A stretch of 64,000 nt of DNA from Halorubrum sp. Atlit-26R. Lineage in GTDB: Archaea > Halobacteriota > Halobacteria > Halobacteriales > Haloferacaceae. The DNA lies in assembly GCF_003666015.1 (NCBI RefSeq), contig NZ_QPLT01000004.1, forward strand, positions 62,001 to 126,000. The letters run 5' to 3'. Below, piece by piece: positions 42,505-51,844 of the stretch. The notes under the pieces were generated by a model that saw only the letters and a program-made list of their open reading frames with translations, was not told the DNA's origin and searched no databases. A program made the position numbers and the translations under genes. Every line of letters begins with the position of its first letter. The first letter of the stretch is position 1.

Positions 42505-43770
42505 TCAGTCGCGCCGCGCGAGCAGCCCGGTCGCGAGCAGCGCGAGCGCGGCCGCGACGACGCCGAACCCGGGCGCCGAGTCGCCCGTGTTCTCGTCGCT
42601 TCCGTCGCCGTCGCTCGCGTTCCCGTCCGCGCCGTCGGTCGACGAGCCGTCGTCGGAACCGTCGGACGTGTCGTCCTCCGACGACTCCCCGTCTCCCGAC
42701 GAGTCGCCGTCCTCCGAGGAGTCGCCGTCGGTCGAGCCGTCGCCCGCGCCCCCTGTCGACTCGCTGCCCTCCTCCTGTAGCTCGACCACCGCGTTCGACA
42801 GCGTCGTCGTCGACTCGATCACGCTGCGCGGCGCCGGCTGGTTGAGGTAGTCCGCGTTCATCACCACGTAGCTGTCCTCGGCGCCCGCCGTCGTGCTGGC
42901 GTACGGCTCCTGTTCGAGGATCGCGGCCTCGGGGTCGGTGACCAGGATCAGCTCGGGGTCCGTCTGGAGGGTCACCTCGTCGGAGAGCTGCGGGTACGCC
43001 CGGTACTCCGCGGCGGCGTTGTCGGTCCCGCTCGCGGTCATGATCGCGTCGATGAAGGTGTCGTTCGCCGCTACGTAGCCGCCGCCGAGCGGGTAGAGGG
43101 CGGTCGGCCGGTCGACGCCGCTCGTCCGCTCCTCGGCCGCCGCGACCGCGTCGTTCATCTCCTCGTTGGTCTCCGCGGCGGCGCCGCACGCGCCGACGAG
43201 CCGACCGATCGTCTCCGTCTTCTCGGCGATGTCGTCGATGCTCGTCGCCGCCGGGAAGTGGTAGACGGTCAGCCCCTGCTCGCGGAGCGGCTCGACGTCG
43301 GCCGCCGAGGAGTTCGGCGCCAGCACGAGGTCGGGCTCGGTGTCGACGACGCGCTCGACGCTCGCGCCGAACGAGGCGGAGACGTTCGCGCGCTCCTCGG
43401 CGCCGTCGAGATAGAAGGCGAACCGGCTCACGCCGACGACGCGGTCCTGCTCGCCGAGCTCCCACAGCGTCTGCGCGGCGGACGGACTGATCGTCGTGAT
43501 CCGGTCGGGCCGCTCCTCCAGCGTCACCGTCTCTCCGGTGGCGTCGGTCGCGTTGAACGGGAACCCGCAGGCGCCGTCGGTCTGTGCGGGTCCGGTCCCC
43601 GTCGCGCTCGCGGCGCCGACCGCCGGCCCCGCGCCCGCCGTCGATTGCGCGCCCGCGGTCGGTCCGTCGGTCGATATCGTCGGCTGTGCGCCCGCCGCGG
43701 TCCCGGCGACGCCGCCGATCAGGGCGGTCGTCACCAGCACGGCCGTCGCGATCGCGAAGCTGTTTCGCAT
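42505..43770 (-). CDS. btuF: Cobalamin-type ABC transporter substrate-binding protein with PGF-CTERM anchor
   Basis: 421 residues. A signal peptide (about 1-28) precedes the periplasmic-binding domain ([43 protein letters not shown]). A long Asp/Ser/Gly-rich linker (about 335-395) follows, then a C-terminal PGF-CTERM ([20 protein letters not shown] then RR) for archaeosortase processing and lipid attachment. Divergent from btuC with 62 bases between. Binds vitamin B12 or a related iron-siderophore-type ligand; B12 is the more likely from the BtuCD neighbours. Confidence 0.85.
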   Translation of the reverse strand: MRNSFAIATAVLVTTALIGGVAGTAAGAQPTISTDGPTAGAQSTAGAGPAVGAASATGTGPAQTDGACGFPFNATDATGETVTLEERPDRITTISPSAAQTLWELGEQDRVVGVSRFAFYLDGAEERANVSASFGASVERVVDTEPDLVLAPNSSAADVEPLREQGLTVYHFPAATSIDDIAEKTETIGRLVGACGAAAETNEEMNDAVAAAEERTSGVDRPTALYPLGGGYVAANDTFIDAIMTASGTDNAAAEYRAYPQLSDEVTLQTDPELILVTDPEAAILEQEPYASTTAGAEDSYVVMNADYLNQPAPRSVIESTTTLSNAVVELQEEGSESTGGAGDGSTDGDSSEDGDSSGDGESSEDDTSDGSDDGSSTDGADGNASDGDGSDENTGDSAPGFGVVAAALALLATGLLARRD

Positions 43771-43832
43771 CGCATCGACGACCGTCTTCGTCCAATAAGT
43801 ATTTACCTACTACAAGTTGTGTTGGAGTACGC

Positions 43833-44999
43833 ATGCGGCCATGGGTTCGGTCGGCGGCGTGGTCGGCGGCGGGAGCCGCGCTGCTCGCTGTCGTCGTCGT
43901 CGGCAGCGCCGCGATCGGACCGGTTCGAATCCCGCCGGAGACAGTGATGAAGTCGGTGTTGAACGCGGTCGCGGTGCCGGCGGGGATCGAGACGAGCGCG
44001 GGCGGCGTCGGCCCGCTGCCGATACCCGGCGTCGGCCCCCTCACGATCCCGGGCGTCGACCTCGCGTTCGCGTCGCCGTTCTCGTTCCCCGTCGACTCCG
44101 TCCACCAGCAGATCGTGGTGGGCGTGCGGCTCCCGCGGATCCTGCTCGCCGCGCTCGTCGGGTTCGCGCTCGCGGCCGCCGGCACGGTGATGCAGGGCTT
44201 CTTCCGCAACCCGATGGCGGACCCGTCGATCATCGGCGTCTCCTCGGGGGCGGCGGTCGGCGCGGTCGCGTTCATCGTCTTCCCCGCCGCGCTCTCGACG
44301 ACGGTCGCCCTCCCCCTCCTCGGCCCCGTCGAGGTCGCGCTCTCGCGCGGCGCGGGGACGAGCCTCTTCGCGTTCGTCGGCGCGCTCGTCGCCGCCTTCG
44401 GCGTGTACGCGATCGCGACGCGCGGCGGGCGGACCCCGGTCGCCACCCTCCTCCTCGCCGGCGTCGCGGTCCAGACGTTCCTCGGCGCGGTCGTCTCGTA
44501 CCTCCAGCTCCAGGCCGGCGAGTCGCTCCGCCAGATCGTCGCGTGGCTGATGGGCCACCTCTCCGGCGCCGCGTGGAGCGAGGTCGCCGTCACCGCCGCC
44601 GTCGTGCCGCCGCTCTTCGCCGTGCTGCTCGCGTACGCCCGCGACCTCAACGTCCTCCTGCTCGGCGAGGAGGAGGCCCGCGGGCTCGGCATCGCGGTCG
44701 AGCGCACGAAGCGCGTGCTGCTCGCGGCCTCGGCGCTCGTCACGGCCGCCGGCGTCGCGTTCGCCGGCGTGATCGGGTTCGTCGGGCTCATCGTCCCGCA
44801 CATGCTCCGGCTCGTCGTCGGCCCGGACCACCGGGTGCTGCTCCCGACCGCGGCGCTCGCCGGCGGCACCTTCCTCGTCGCGGCCGACACGGTCGCGCGC
44901 TCGGCGCCCGCGGAGTACCCGGTCGGGATCATCACCGCCGCGGTCGGCGCGCCGTTCTTCGTCTACCTGCTCGTGACCCGGGAGGTGACAGAGCTGTGA
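43833..44999 (+). CDS. btuC: FecCD/BtuC-family ABC transporter permease
   Basis: 388 residues, about nine or ten membrane helices. Family motifs: [40 protein letters not shown], and [20 protein letters not shown]. An unusual insertion of Gly/Pro-rich residues (about 45-75) lies after the first helix. Its stop overlaps the btuD start (GTGA). Imports cobalamin with BtuF and BtuD. Confidence 0.9.
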   Translation: MRPWVRSAAWSAAGAALLAVVVVGSAAIGPVRIPPETVMKSVLNAVAVPAGIETSAGGVGPLPIPGVGPLTIPGVDLAFASPFSFPVDSVHQQIVVGVRLPRILLAALVGFALAAAGTVMQGFFRNPMADPSIIGVSSGAAVGAVAFIVFPAALSTTVALPLLGPVEVALSRGAGTSLFAFVGALVAAFGVYAIATRGGRTPVATLLLAGVAVQTFLGAVVSYLQLQAGESLRQIVAWLMGHLSGAAWSEVAVTAAVVPPLFAVLLAYARDLNVLLLGEEEARGLGIAVERTKRVLLAASALVTAAGVAFAGVIGFVGLIVPHMLRLVVGPDHRVLLPTAALAGGTFLVAADTVARSAPAEYPVGIITAAVGAPFFVYLLVTREVTEL

Positions 45000-46255
45000 G
45001 CGCCGACCGCTCTTCCCCCTCGTCGCTCCCCGACACGGCACTCTCGTTCGGCGACGCGCCGCTCCTGTCGGCCTCGAACGTGGCCGTCTCGTTCGGCGAC
45101 CTCGACGTCGTCTCCGGGGTCGACCTCCGCGTCGAGCCCGGCTCGCTCGTCGGCCTCGTCGGCCCGAACGGCGCCGGCAAGACCACCGTGTTGCGCGCGG
45201 TGACCGGTGCCGTCGAGCCGGACGCGGGGACCGTCGAGATCGGCGGCGACCCGGCCGCGTCGCTGTCGGCCAAGGAAGTCGGGCGCCGCGTCGCGAGCGT
45301 CCCGCAGGCGACGAACCTCGCGTTCGACTTCCGCGTGCGCCACGTCGTCGAGATGGGCCGGACGCCGCACCTCGGCCGCTTCGACGCGCACGGCGTCGAG
45401 GACGACGCCGCGGTCGACGCCGCGATGGCCGCGGCCGACGTCGAGCGCTTCGCGGACCGGTCGATCACCGAGGTCTCGGGCGGGGAGCGCCAGCGCGTCC
45501 TGCTCGCGCGGGCGCTGGCGCAGGCGGCCCCGCTCCTCCTCCTCGACGAGCCGACCGCGAGCCTCGACGTGAACCACGCGGTCGAGACGCTCGAACTGGT
45601 CCGCGCGTTCGTCGACGACGGCGACCGGGGCGCGATCGCCGCGATCCACGACCTCGACGCCGCGGCCCGGTACTGCGACGAGGTCGTCGTCCTCGCGAAC
45701 GGCGGGGTCCGGGCCGCCGGCCCTCCCGACTCGGTGCTGTCCGCGTCGACCGTCGGCGCCGCCTTCGACGCGGAGGCGTTCGTCGGCCGCGACCCGGCGA
45801 CCGGGACGCCCGCGGTGACGGCGTTCCCGCACAGCGACGTCGAGAGTCGGCGCGTCCACGTGATCGGAAGGGGGCGGCCGACCGCGCGCGTCGTCGCCCG
45901 GCTGGCCGCCGCGGGCCACGAGCCCTCGGTCGGCGTGGTCCCCGAGGGCGACGCGGTCGCCGGCGCCGCCGCGGACGCGGGCGCGACCGCCGTGACGGCC
46001 CCGCCGTTCGAGGCGCCCTCCGAGGCGACGCTCGCGGCGGCCCGCGAGCTCGCGGCCGACGCGGACGCGACGCTCGCGGTCGGCGCCGAGCGCTCGGGCG
46101 ACGGGGCAGATGGGCCGACCGCGGACGGGCCGACCGCGGACGGGCCGAACGCCGAGGTGGCGGCGGCCGCGGACCGGGTCGTTCCGGTCTCGTCCGACAT
46201 CGGCGGTCGGGAACTGCTCGACGCGGTCGCGGCCGCGACCGCGGACGGGGAGTGA
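44996..46255 (+). CDS. btuD: BtuD-type ABC transporter ATP-binding protein with C-terminal extension
   Basis: 419 residues. Walker [10 protein letters not shown], signature [16 protein letters not shown] and Walker [13 protein letters not shown] are followed by the H-loop ([14 protein letters not shown]). After about residue 280 a second domain follows ([20 protein letters not shown] ...), known in haloarchaeal cobalamin ATPases. Within it a short repeat of Asp-Gly-Pro-Thr-Ala occurs near 46110-46145. Starts with GTG in the btuC stop. Confidence 0.88.
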   Translation: MSADRSSPSSLPDTALSFGDAPLLSASNVAVSFGDLDVVSGVDLRVEPGSLVGLVGPNGAGKTTVLRAVTGAVEPDAGTVEIGGDPAASLSAKEVGRRVASVPQATNLAFDFRVRHVVEMGRTPHLGRFDAHGVEDDAAVDAAMAAADVERFADRSITEVSGGERQRVLLARALAQAAPLLLLDEPTASLDVNHAVETLELVRAFVDDGDRGAIAAIHDLDAAARYCDEVVVLANGGVRAAGPPDSVLSASTVGAAFDAEAFVGRDPATGTPAVTAFPHSDVESRRVHVIGRGRPTARVVARLAAAGHEPSVGVVPEGDAVAGAAADAGATAVTAPPFEAPSEATLAAARELAADADATLAVGAERSGDGADGPTADGPTADGPNAEVAAAADRVVPVSSDIGGRELLDAVAAATADGE

Positions 46256-46319
46256 GCCCTCGCCGTTCCGCCGCCCGCGAAGCGTCACCGTTTATTCACT
46301 CGCCCGCGTCTCCCCGACG

Positions 46320-47315
46320 ATGAGCGTCCCCTGCGTCGCCGTCGACCGCGAGCGCGGCGAGACCGTCCGGAGCCGGCTCGCCGACGCCGACGCCCTCGAC
46401 GGCGACCATCAGATCGCGGTCGAGGACGAGACGATCTACATCCCCGTCTCCGGCCGCGACCGAGTGCCCGCCGACCTCGCGGACCGGATCGTCGAGCGCG
46501 ACGCGGAAGCGCGGGACCGACCCACGACGCCCGCGGATATCCTCGGCTACGAGCCTTCCCTGGAGCGGCTCGGCGACATCGTCATCGTCGACGAGGACGA
46601 CGACGAGCGCGCCCGCGAGATAGCCGACGCCGTGATGGCCTCCGACGTTCCCTGCGACACCGTCCTCAACCGCGCGTCGCCGATCGAGGGCGAACTCCGG
46701 GTGCGGCGGTGGGACGTGCTGGCCGGGAACGGCACCGAGACGGTCCACCGCGAGTACGGCCACGAGTTCGCGCTCGACGTCGCCGCGGTGTACTTCTCGC
46801 CGCGGCTCGCGACCGAGCGCCACCGCGTCGTCGAGCAGGCGGCGGCCGGCGAGTCGGCGATCGACATGTTCGCCGGCGTGGGGCCGTACGCGGTCCCATT
46901 GGCGTCCCGCGGCGCCGACGTGGTCGCCTGCGACCTCAACGAGCGCGCCGTCGAGTACCTCCGCGAGAACGCCGAGCGCAACGGCGTCGCGGATAGGGTG
47001 ACCGCGATCGCGGGCGACGTGCGGGAGCTCGCCGACGAGTACGCCGACACGGCCGACCGCCTCGTGATGAACCTCCCGCACTCCGCCGACGAGTTCCTCG
47101 ACGCCGCGGTCGCGCTCGCGGGCGACGACTGCGTCGTTCACTACTACGACATCCAGCACGAGGACGACCCGTTCGGCCCGGGGCGCCGCGCGGTCGAGGC
47201 CGCGGCCGGCGACGCCTACGCGGTCGACGTCGAGACGGAGCGCGTCGTCCGGTCGTACGCCCCGCACGAGTACAACGTCTGCCTCGACGTCCGGCTGACG
47301 CGCGTCGACGGCTGA
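46320..47315 (+). CDS. Trm5-like tRNA (guanine37-N1)-methyltransferase
   Basis: 331 residues. N-terminal Trm5-type beta region, then the segment GHEFALDVAAVYFSPRLATER (the Trm5 V-x-FSPRL signature). The SAM site is DMFAGVGPYAVPLA, and the catalytic-loop motif is RLVMNLPHSADEFL. It would form m1G37 or the wyosine precursor in archaeal tRNA. Start ATG at 46320. Confidence 0.88.
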   Translation: MSVPCVAVDRERGETVRSRLADADALDGDHQIAVEDETIYIPVSGRDRVPADLADRIVERDAEARDRPTTPADILGYEPSLERLGDIVIVDEDDDERAREIADAVMASDVPCDTVLNRASPIEGELRVRRWDVLAGNGTETVHREYGHEFALDVAAVYFSPRLATERHRVVEQAAAGESAIDMFAGVGPYAVPLASRGADVVACDLNERAVEYLRENAERNGVADRVTAIAGDVRELADEYADTADRLVMNLPHSADEFLDAAVALAGDDCVVHYYDIQHEDDPFGPGRRAVEAAAGDAYAVDVETERVVRSYAPHEYNVCLDVRLTRVDG

Positions 47316-47335
47316 GCCCGCGGGCGCGCCGCCAC

Positions 47336-47342
47336 TTATAAA
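47336..47342 (+). promoter_or_regulatory. TATA box
   Basis: TTATAAA lies 57 bases before the ATG at 47399, giving a predicted start near 47366. It serves the two small genes that follow. Confidence 0.55.
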
Positions 47343-47398
47343 CGCATAGATACGTCAGGCAGTTCACTTATGTGTGATACTACCTAACACGAAGAGGC

Positions 47399-47620
47399 AT
47401 GAGCGACGCCGCAGATCCCGACGAGCGCATCGACGAGACGACCACCTGGCCGGACCTGGCGATCGGACTGTACGACCGACTGACCGGGCGCAACGCCGAG
47501 ATACACTATCAGTTCGACGATATGACCGTCGAGGTGCCGAGCGGCACGGGCGACGACGCCGAGCACGCCGAGTGGCGCATCGACGGCGGCGTCCGGGTCA
47601 CGACGAGTGAATCGGAGTGA
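47399..47620 (+). CDS. Small conserved haloarchaeal protein
   Basis: 73 acidic residues. WPDLAIGLYDRLTGRNAEIHYQFDDM is the conserved-looking core. No motif. Overlaps the next gene by 14 bases, so the two form an operon under the TATA box at 47336. Function unknown. Confidence 0.7.
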   Translation: MSDAADPDERIDETTTWPDLAIGLYDRLTGRNAEIHYQFDDMTVEVPSGTGDDAEHAEWRIDGGVRVTTSESE

Positions 47621-47996
47621 GTCGGAACCGCGGCTCTCGGTCGAGACCGAGGACCTGACGCTGTCGGTAGACGGGGTCGACGCCGCGGTCCACGCGACGG
47701 ACCGCCGGGTGTTCGTCGAGGTCGACAGCGTCAGCGACGCCCTCCGGATCGCCCGTCGGCTGCCGGAGGAGTCCGTCTCGAACCGCGCGGTCGCGGAGCT
47801 GGTGCGAGGCGGCCTCACCGCCGAGGTCAGGGTCCGGGGTCGCACGGTCGCGGTCGCGGGCGCCGACGCGCGCCCCGGCCCGCTCTCGCACCGCCTCGGC
47901 GTCGCCCCCGCGGAGGTACGGCTCTCGGGAATCGCCGGCGCCGGCTACGCCGGGCTCTCCGCGGCGGTGCGTCGAGCGCGACGGCTGTTCGTGTAG
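47607..47996 (+). CDS. Small conserved haloarchaeal protein
   Basis: 129 residues. The N-terminal half (LSVETEDLTLSVDGVDAAV) is beta-rich and the C-terminus is Arg-rich (AVRRARRLFV). No family recognised. Second gene of the pair with the 73-residue gene. Confidence 0.65.
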   Translation: MNRSESEPRLSVETEDLTLSVDGVDAAVHATDRRVFVEVDSVSDALRIARRLPEESVSNRAVAELVRGGLTAEVRVRGRTVAVAGADARPGPLSHRLGVAPAEVRLSGIAGAGYAGLSAAVRRARRLFV

Positions 47997-48565
47997 CGTC
48001 GAGCGGCGGAGAGGCCGGCGGCACCGCTCGCGAGGAGCGGTCGAGACAGCGAGAACGCCGCGCCGCCCCGAGGGGGGTCGGGGGCGGCGCGGCCGGGGCC
48101 CGTCACATGACAAGCTGCCGCGGCGGCGGTCTCGGACCAGAGGCGATTCTGCGCTTGGCGCGTCGGAGACGCGTTTCACACGGTAGCCGCGACGGAACGC
48201 TGGTGGGGATGACGGCCGCGCCGAGTCGCCGTGGGGGTGACGACCGGCGAGGCTATCGCCGCCCGGTACGGGCTTCGACCGGGCACGCACCGCCGGGGGA
48301 TTCGATCCCCGCCGTCTCGGCGCGCGGGCGGTGTCATCACACTCAGATTGAAGCCCGAACACGTATTTAGTCTTTTTCCTTATACACTTGTATTGTGTCC
48401 CGATTTCTTGCGCATCTCAAAACAGAATGCGAGTAGATTCGAGACGCACGTCCGGTTATTATCGGAGCAGTTCGTCGGTTTCACCGCGCGGCTCGGCGCG
48501 GCGGATCGCCGCCCCGTCCCCGTTTCGGAACCCTTATTTTTCCGTCCGGGAATTGAAGCATGCGT
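47997..48565. other. Long intergenic region with strong hairpin, then AT-rich tRNA promoter
   Basis: A 13-bp perfect hairpin lies at 48057-48093. The stretch 48100-48350 is GC-rich without a convincing gene. 48360-48440 turns AT-rich (CTTATACAC). A TATA-like stretch near 48530 (CCTTATTTTT) fits the promoter of tRNA-Thr. Short reading frames at 48107-48575 have no family features. Confidence 0.5.
48057..48093. other. Perfect 13-bp GC hairpin
   Basis: GCCGCGCCGCCCC (48057-48069) pairs with GGGGCGGCGCGGC (48081-48093) around an 11-base loop. There is no T-tract after it, so a terminator call is uncertain. An RNA end, RNA-processing site or operator is possible. Confidence 0.5.
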
Positions 48566-48638
48566 GCCGGAGTAGCTCAGCTGGCAGAGCGATTCCTTCG
48601 TAAGGAATAGGTCGGGGGTTCAAATCCCCCCTCCGGCT
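48566..48638 (+). tRNA. tRNA-Thr (CGU)
   Basis: 73 bases. Acceptor GCCGGAG pairs with CTCCGGC (48631-48637), discriminator T at 48638. The anticodon stem ATTCC/GGAAT holds loop TTCGTAA, anticodon CGT. The T loop is TTCAAAT. No CCA encoded. Confidence 0.95.
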
Positions 48639-48742
48639 TCCTGCTGTGAACAACGTGAGCAGCGGAAGCCAAGGCGGGATTTGAACGAGACCGGACGAGC
48701 GCGAGCGAGTCCGGACGTGGTTCACAATCCCCCCCTCCGGCT
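48617..48742 (+). repeat. Echo of tRNA-Thr 3' end with inverted T-arm
   Basis: The tRNA 3' end (48617-48638) recurs at 48719-48742 with two added bases. Between lie an inverted T-arm (GGGATTTGAAC, 48676-48686) and a hairpin (CCGGAC 48691-48696 / GTCCGG 48709-48714). It contains the same elements as the region after tRNA-Leu, though hairpin and inverted T-arm are in the opposite order. Confidence 0.6.
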
Positions 48743-48912
48743 CTTCTGACGGAACGCCGCGAACCGGAGAGCCCCGCCCGCCGCTTCGTCGCTACTTCCG
48801 ATCCCCCGATCGACAGATTTCGATCGTTCGGTCACCGCTCTCACCAACGGACATATATTATCCAAACAATATTAGGCGTGTGATTATCTATCACGGGCAC
48901 GTATCGACCTGT

Positions 48913-49044
48913 ATGCGACCAAAATACGACTGTGACGGCGAAGAAGTGTACGAGTGTTTCGAATGCGGTCGCCGGACGGACTCGGCGGGCGAGTGCGAGT
49001 GCGGAGGCGAACTGCTACACATCGGCCGCTCGCGGGACCTGTGA
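48913..49044 (+). CDS. Small rubrerythrin-like zinc-ribbon protein
   Basis: 43 residues. Two Cys pairs (YECFECGRRTD, then GECECGGELLHIG) form a rubrerythrin-type zinc ribbon like many tiny haloarchaeal proteins. It has an AT-rich upstream region with a likely TATA element (ACATATATTA near 48850). It is shorter than a usual gene-calling cutoff. Probably a metal-binding DNA- or RNA-interacting protein. Confidence 0.7.
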   Translation: MRPKYDCDGEEVYECFECGRRTDSAGECECGGELLHIGRSRDL

Positions 49045-49086
49045 CCCGGGTCGAAGCGAACTCGCCGCAACGCGTCGTCGGTCCGG

Positions 49087-50331
49087 TCAGGCGCCGTCGG
49101 TAGCGTCGCGCTCGTCGCTCTCGCTTGTCCCGCCGCGCTCCTCGGCCCCGTCGGTCTCGTCCCCGCCGTTCCCGTCGTCTCCGCTCGAATCCGAATCCGC
49201 CTCGGGGTCGTAGTCGGGGAGCGAGAGGACGTTCTCGCGGCCCAGCCGGAAGCCGTCGAGGTCGCCCTCGTCGCGCAGTCCGGTCACCACCTGACTCGTC
49301 TTCGCGGCGGTCCAGTCTAACTCCTCGGCCACCCGCTTCTGTTTCATCCGCCCGCCCTCCGACTCGATCAGCCGGAGCACCTGCTCCTCGTTGCTCAACA
49401 GGTCGCTGTCGACGGGCGCCGCCTCCTCCGACCCGCTCTCCGATCCCGACGCATCGCCGTCGCCGTCTGCCGGTTCCGGCGCCGAGCCGCCGGCAGCCGC
49501 CGTCGCCGCCGCGCCCGACGCCGCCGCGGTCGCGTCGCTCTCGGTCGCGGTGTCTCCGCCACCGCTCGCGCCGACTCCCGCTTCCTCGCCGTCCCCGTCG
49601 TCCCGCCGACGGTAGGCGACGGCGCCGCCGGCGACGACGAGGACGGCGAAGAGCGCGGCGATGCCGGCCGTCGAGAGCCCGGAGAGCGGCCCCGCGGGCG
49701 CGACCGAGATCCGCGGCTGGCCGGCCGAGAAGTCGACCGGCCCGTTCCAGACGACGGACCGGTCGCGAACCTCGCTCGGGTCCGGCGTCGTCTCAGCGAG
49801 GCGGTACCCCTCCGGCCACGAGACGATGAGCGACGAGGAGTCGTCTAAGAACAGCCCGTCGACCGCGTCGCCGACGCGCAGTCGGTCCCCGTCGACGGCG
49901 GCGAAGTTCGTCCACTCGAACCGGTAGGTCAACACGCCGTACGCCTGCGGGAGCTCGCGCCGCTCGGCGGTGACGGTCGCGTTCGACACCGTCATGTTGC
50001 GGCCCGTCGTCGACTCGGCGGTCGCCGCGGTCGAGGCCATCCGGTCGCGGAACCGACTGGTGTACGCCTCGGTGTCGTTCTCCACGTCCGCGCGGAGCTG
50101 TTCGAACGCGCGCTCCTCCTCGTCGGTCGCGAGCCGGACCCGGTACTCGACGGTCCACTCGGCGTCGCCGTCCGGCTGGACCGCGACCTCCAGCGACACG
50201 TCGTCCGGTTCGACGTCCATCTGGGCGAAGCCGCCCTCGAACGGGACCGCGCCAGCGCCGCCGGCGCCGAGCGCGAGGCCGACGGCTCCGAAGAGGGCGA
50301 GGACCGCGAGGAGGATCGGCGCTCGCTGCAC
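49087..50331 (-). CDS. Membrane-anchored winged-helix regulator with extracellular domain
   Basis: 414 residues. Signal peptide (1-28), extracellular beta-rich region (30-205), membrane helix (GIAALFAVLVVAGGAVAY, about 213-232), Ala/Gly/Ser/Asp-rich linker and a cytoplasmic winged helix (NEEQVLRLIESEGGRMKQKR then DWTAAKTSQVVTGLRDEG). This is a common haloarchaeal membrane-bound transcription regulator layout. Ligand and targets unknown. Confidence 0.8.
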   Translation of the reverse strand: MQRAPILLAVLALFGAVGLALGAGGAGAVPFEGGFAQMDVEPDDVSLEVAVQPDGDAEWTVEYRVRLATDEEERAFEQLRADVENDTEAYTSRFRDRMASTAATAESTTGRNMTVSNATVTAERRELPQAYGVLTYRFEWTNFAAVDGDRLRVGDAVDGLFLDDSSSLIVSWPEGYRLAETTPDPSEVRDRSVVWNGPVDFSAGQPRISVAPAGPLSGLSTAGIAALFAVLVVAGGAVAYRRRDDGDGEEAGVGASGGGDTATESDATAAASGAAATAAAGGSAPEPADGDGDASGSESGSEEAAPVDSDLLSNEEQVLRLIESEGGRMKQKRVAEELDWTAAKTSQVVTGLRDEGDLDGFRLGRENVLSLPDYDPEADSDSSGDDGNGGDETDGAEERGGTSESDERDATDGA

Positions 50332-50437
50332 GGGCTATTTCATACCGACGGCCGGTAAATTCCTTCCCATCCGGAACTGGGTCGGCCCGCCGCCACGAGT
50401 CGGACGAGAGCGGTCCGCGGTCCCGTTGCGCCGCCGC

Positions 50438-51694
50438 TCACGCATCGAGGTGCGAAGGGCTTCCGACGACCGTCCGCGAAGCGTCCGCTGCGTCGCCGAC
50501 AGACGGGGCGTTCGCGCCATCGCTCGATCCGTTCCCGTCGGGGCCGCCGCTCGGGCCGGCTCCGCCCGGACCGCCGCCGCTGCCGGACCCGTTTCCGGAG
50601 CCGGCAGGCGGGCCGGTCGGCGCGTTGCCGGGTCCGCCGTCGGTCGCGTTCCCCGACCCCGGCGGGCCGTCCTGAGCCGACCCGTTCGCGGCGCCGGTCT
50701 CGGACCCGTTCGCGCCTCCCGCTTCCGGCGGGCCGGCGGACCCGTTACCGGGACCACCGACCGGTCCGTTCCCGGGACCCGCTCCGGGGGCTCCCATCGA
50801 GCCGTTCCCGGGACCCGCTCCGGGGGCTCCCATCGAGCCGTTCCCGGGACCCGTTCCCGGCGGGCCGACCGAGCCGTTTCCCGGGCCGCCGCCGAGCGGC
50901 CCATCTCCCGGCGGACCGGCGTCGCTCGGCGGTCCGCGCTCGGTCCCGTTCCCCGGCGGACCGGCGTCGCTCGGCGGTCCGCGCTCGGTCCCGTTCCCCG
51001 GCGGACCGGCGTCGCTCGGCGGCCCGCGCTCGGTCCCGTTCCCCGGCGGCCCGCGCCCGGGTGCGACCGGCCCGCCGACGCCCCCGCCGGCCACGCCCCG
51101 GGCGATGGCGGCGACCTCGGGGCCGCTGAGCTCGTTCGCGCGCTCGCGCAGCGCCGCCAGCCGCTCGCCGTCGACGCCCGTCTCGTTGCGGACGGCGGCC
51201 GGGAGCTCGGCGGCCGCGCTCGCGCTCCGGTTCAGCCCCCGGGAGAGCGTCTCGATCCGTGCGGTCGTCGCCGCCATCCGCGCGGCGTACGCGCCCCGGC
51301 CCAACTCGCCGGCCGCGCGCCGCTCGCGGAGCTCCCGCTGTTGCTCTTCCAGCTCCGCGAGCCGCTCCTCGGTCCGGTTCAGGCGCTCCGCGACGACGCC
51401 GGCGCGGCTCTCGTTCGTCTCTGCCTCCCGGAGCCCGACCTCGAAGGCGCGCGACTCGACCTCACCCTCGATCTCGGCGCCCTGAACGCCGACGACGCCG
51501 GCGAGCCGCTCGCCGGGACTGAGGTCGACCGTCTCGTTCGCGACGCTCGCGTTCTCGGCGCCCGAGCCCGCACCGCTCCCGTTGGTCGGGTCGGTCTGTG
51601 CGGTCGCCATTCCCGCCGGCGCGGCCGCGGCGGCCCCGGCGATCACCGCCGCAGTGACGGCCACGACGACGAGGCTGGCAATCCATCGGTTCAT
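50438..51694 (-). CDS. Secreted or surface protein with Gly-Pro-Asn repeats
   Basis: 418 residues. Signal peptide (about 1-32). A helical coiled-coil-like part (about 85-200, with LNRTEERLAELEEQQRELRE) is followed by repeats rich in Pro, Gly, Asn. These repeats are encoded by tandem 45-bp and 36-bp units. No anchor helix is visible at the C-terminus. Function unknown. Many N-x-S/T sequons (GNGTERG, GNGSVG) suggest N-glycosylation. Confidence 0.7.
   Translation of the reverse strand: MNRWIASLVVVAVTAAVIAGAAAAAPAGMATAQTDPTNGSGAGSGAENASVANETVDLSPGERLAGVVGVQGAEIEGEVESRAFEVGLREAETNESRAGVVAERLNRTEERLAELEEQQRELRERRAAGELGRGAYAARMAATTARIETLSRGLNRSASAAAELPAAVRNETGVDGERLAALRERANELSGPEVAAIARGVAGGGVGGPVAPGRGPPGNGTERGPPSDAGPPGNGTERGPPSDAGPPGNGTERGPPSDAGPPGDGPLGGGPGNGSVGPPGTGPGNGSMGAPGAGPGNGSMGAPGAGPGNGPVGGPGNGSAGPPEAGGANGSETGAANGSAQDGPPGSGNATDGGPGNAPTGPPAGSGNGSGSGGGPGGAGPSGGPDGNGSSDGANAPSVGDAADASRTVVGSPSHLDA
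50775..50846 (-). repeat. Two tandem 36-bp units in the secreted-protein gene
   Basis: Identical copies 50775-50810 and 50811-50846, encoding a 12-residue unit rich in Gly, Pro and Asn. A third, diverged copy follows. In-frame, so they change length without frameshift. Confidence 0.85.
50911..51045 (-). repeat. Three tandem 45-bp units in the secreted-protein gene
   Basis: Copies at 50911, 50956 and 51001, the third with one base change. Each encodes 15 residues including PPGNGTERGPPSDAG. They are in-frame coding repeats, not CRISPR. Confidence 0.9.
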
Positions 51695-51844
51695 TACCAG
51701 CCCGTACGCGCTCCGTCCCTATATACCCGAAACTCCGTTAAGCCGGATCAACGCGGATTAATCGCACGACGTAGCGGAGATCCCGCGGACGCCCGAAAAC
51801 TGGGCCGACCCGGTTCGTCGCCGCCGGGCAGTCGCCGGTCCGAG

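Noticed and set aside
48107-48575. Two overlapping short + strand frames
   Set aside because: Arg-rich, no family, and they run into the tRNA promoter region.
50911-51045. Regular tandem repeats resembling a CRISPR array
   Set aside because: No spacers; the units are in-frame coding repeats of a secreted protein.
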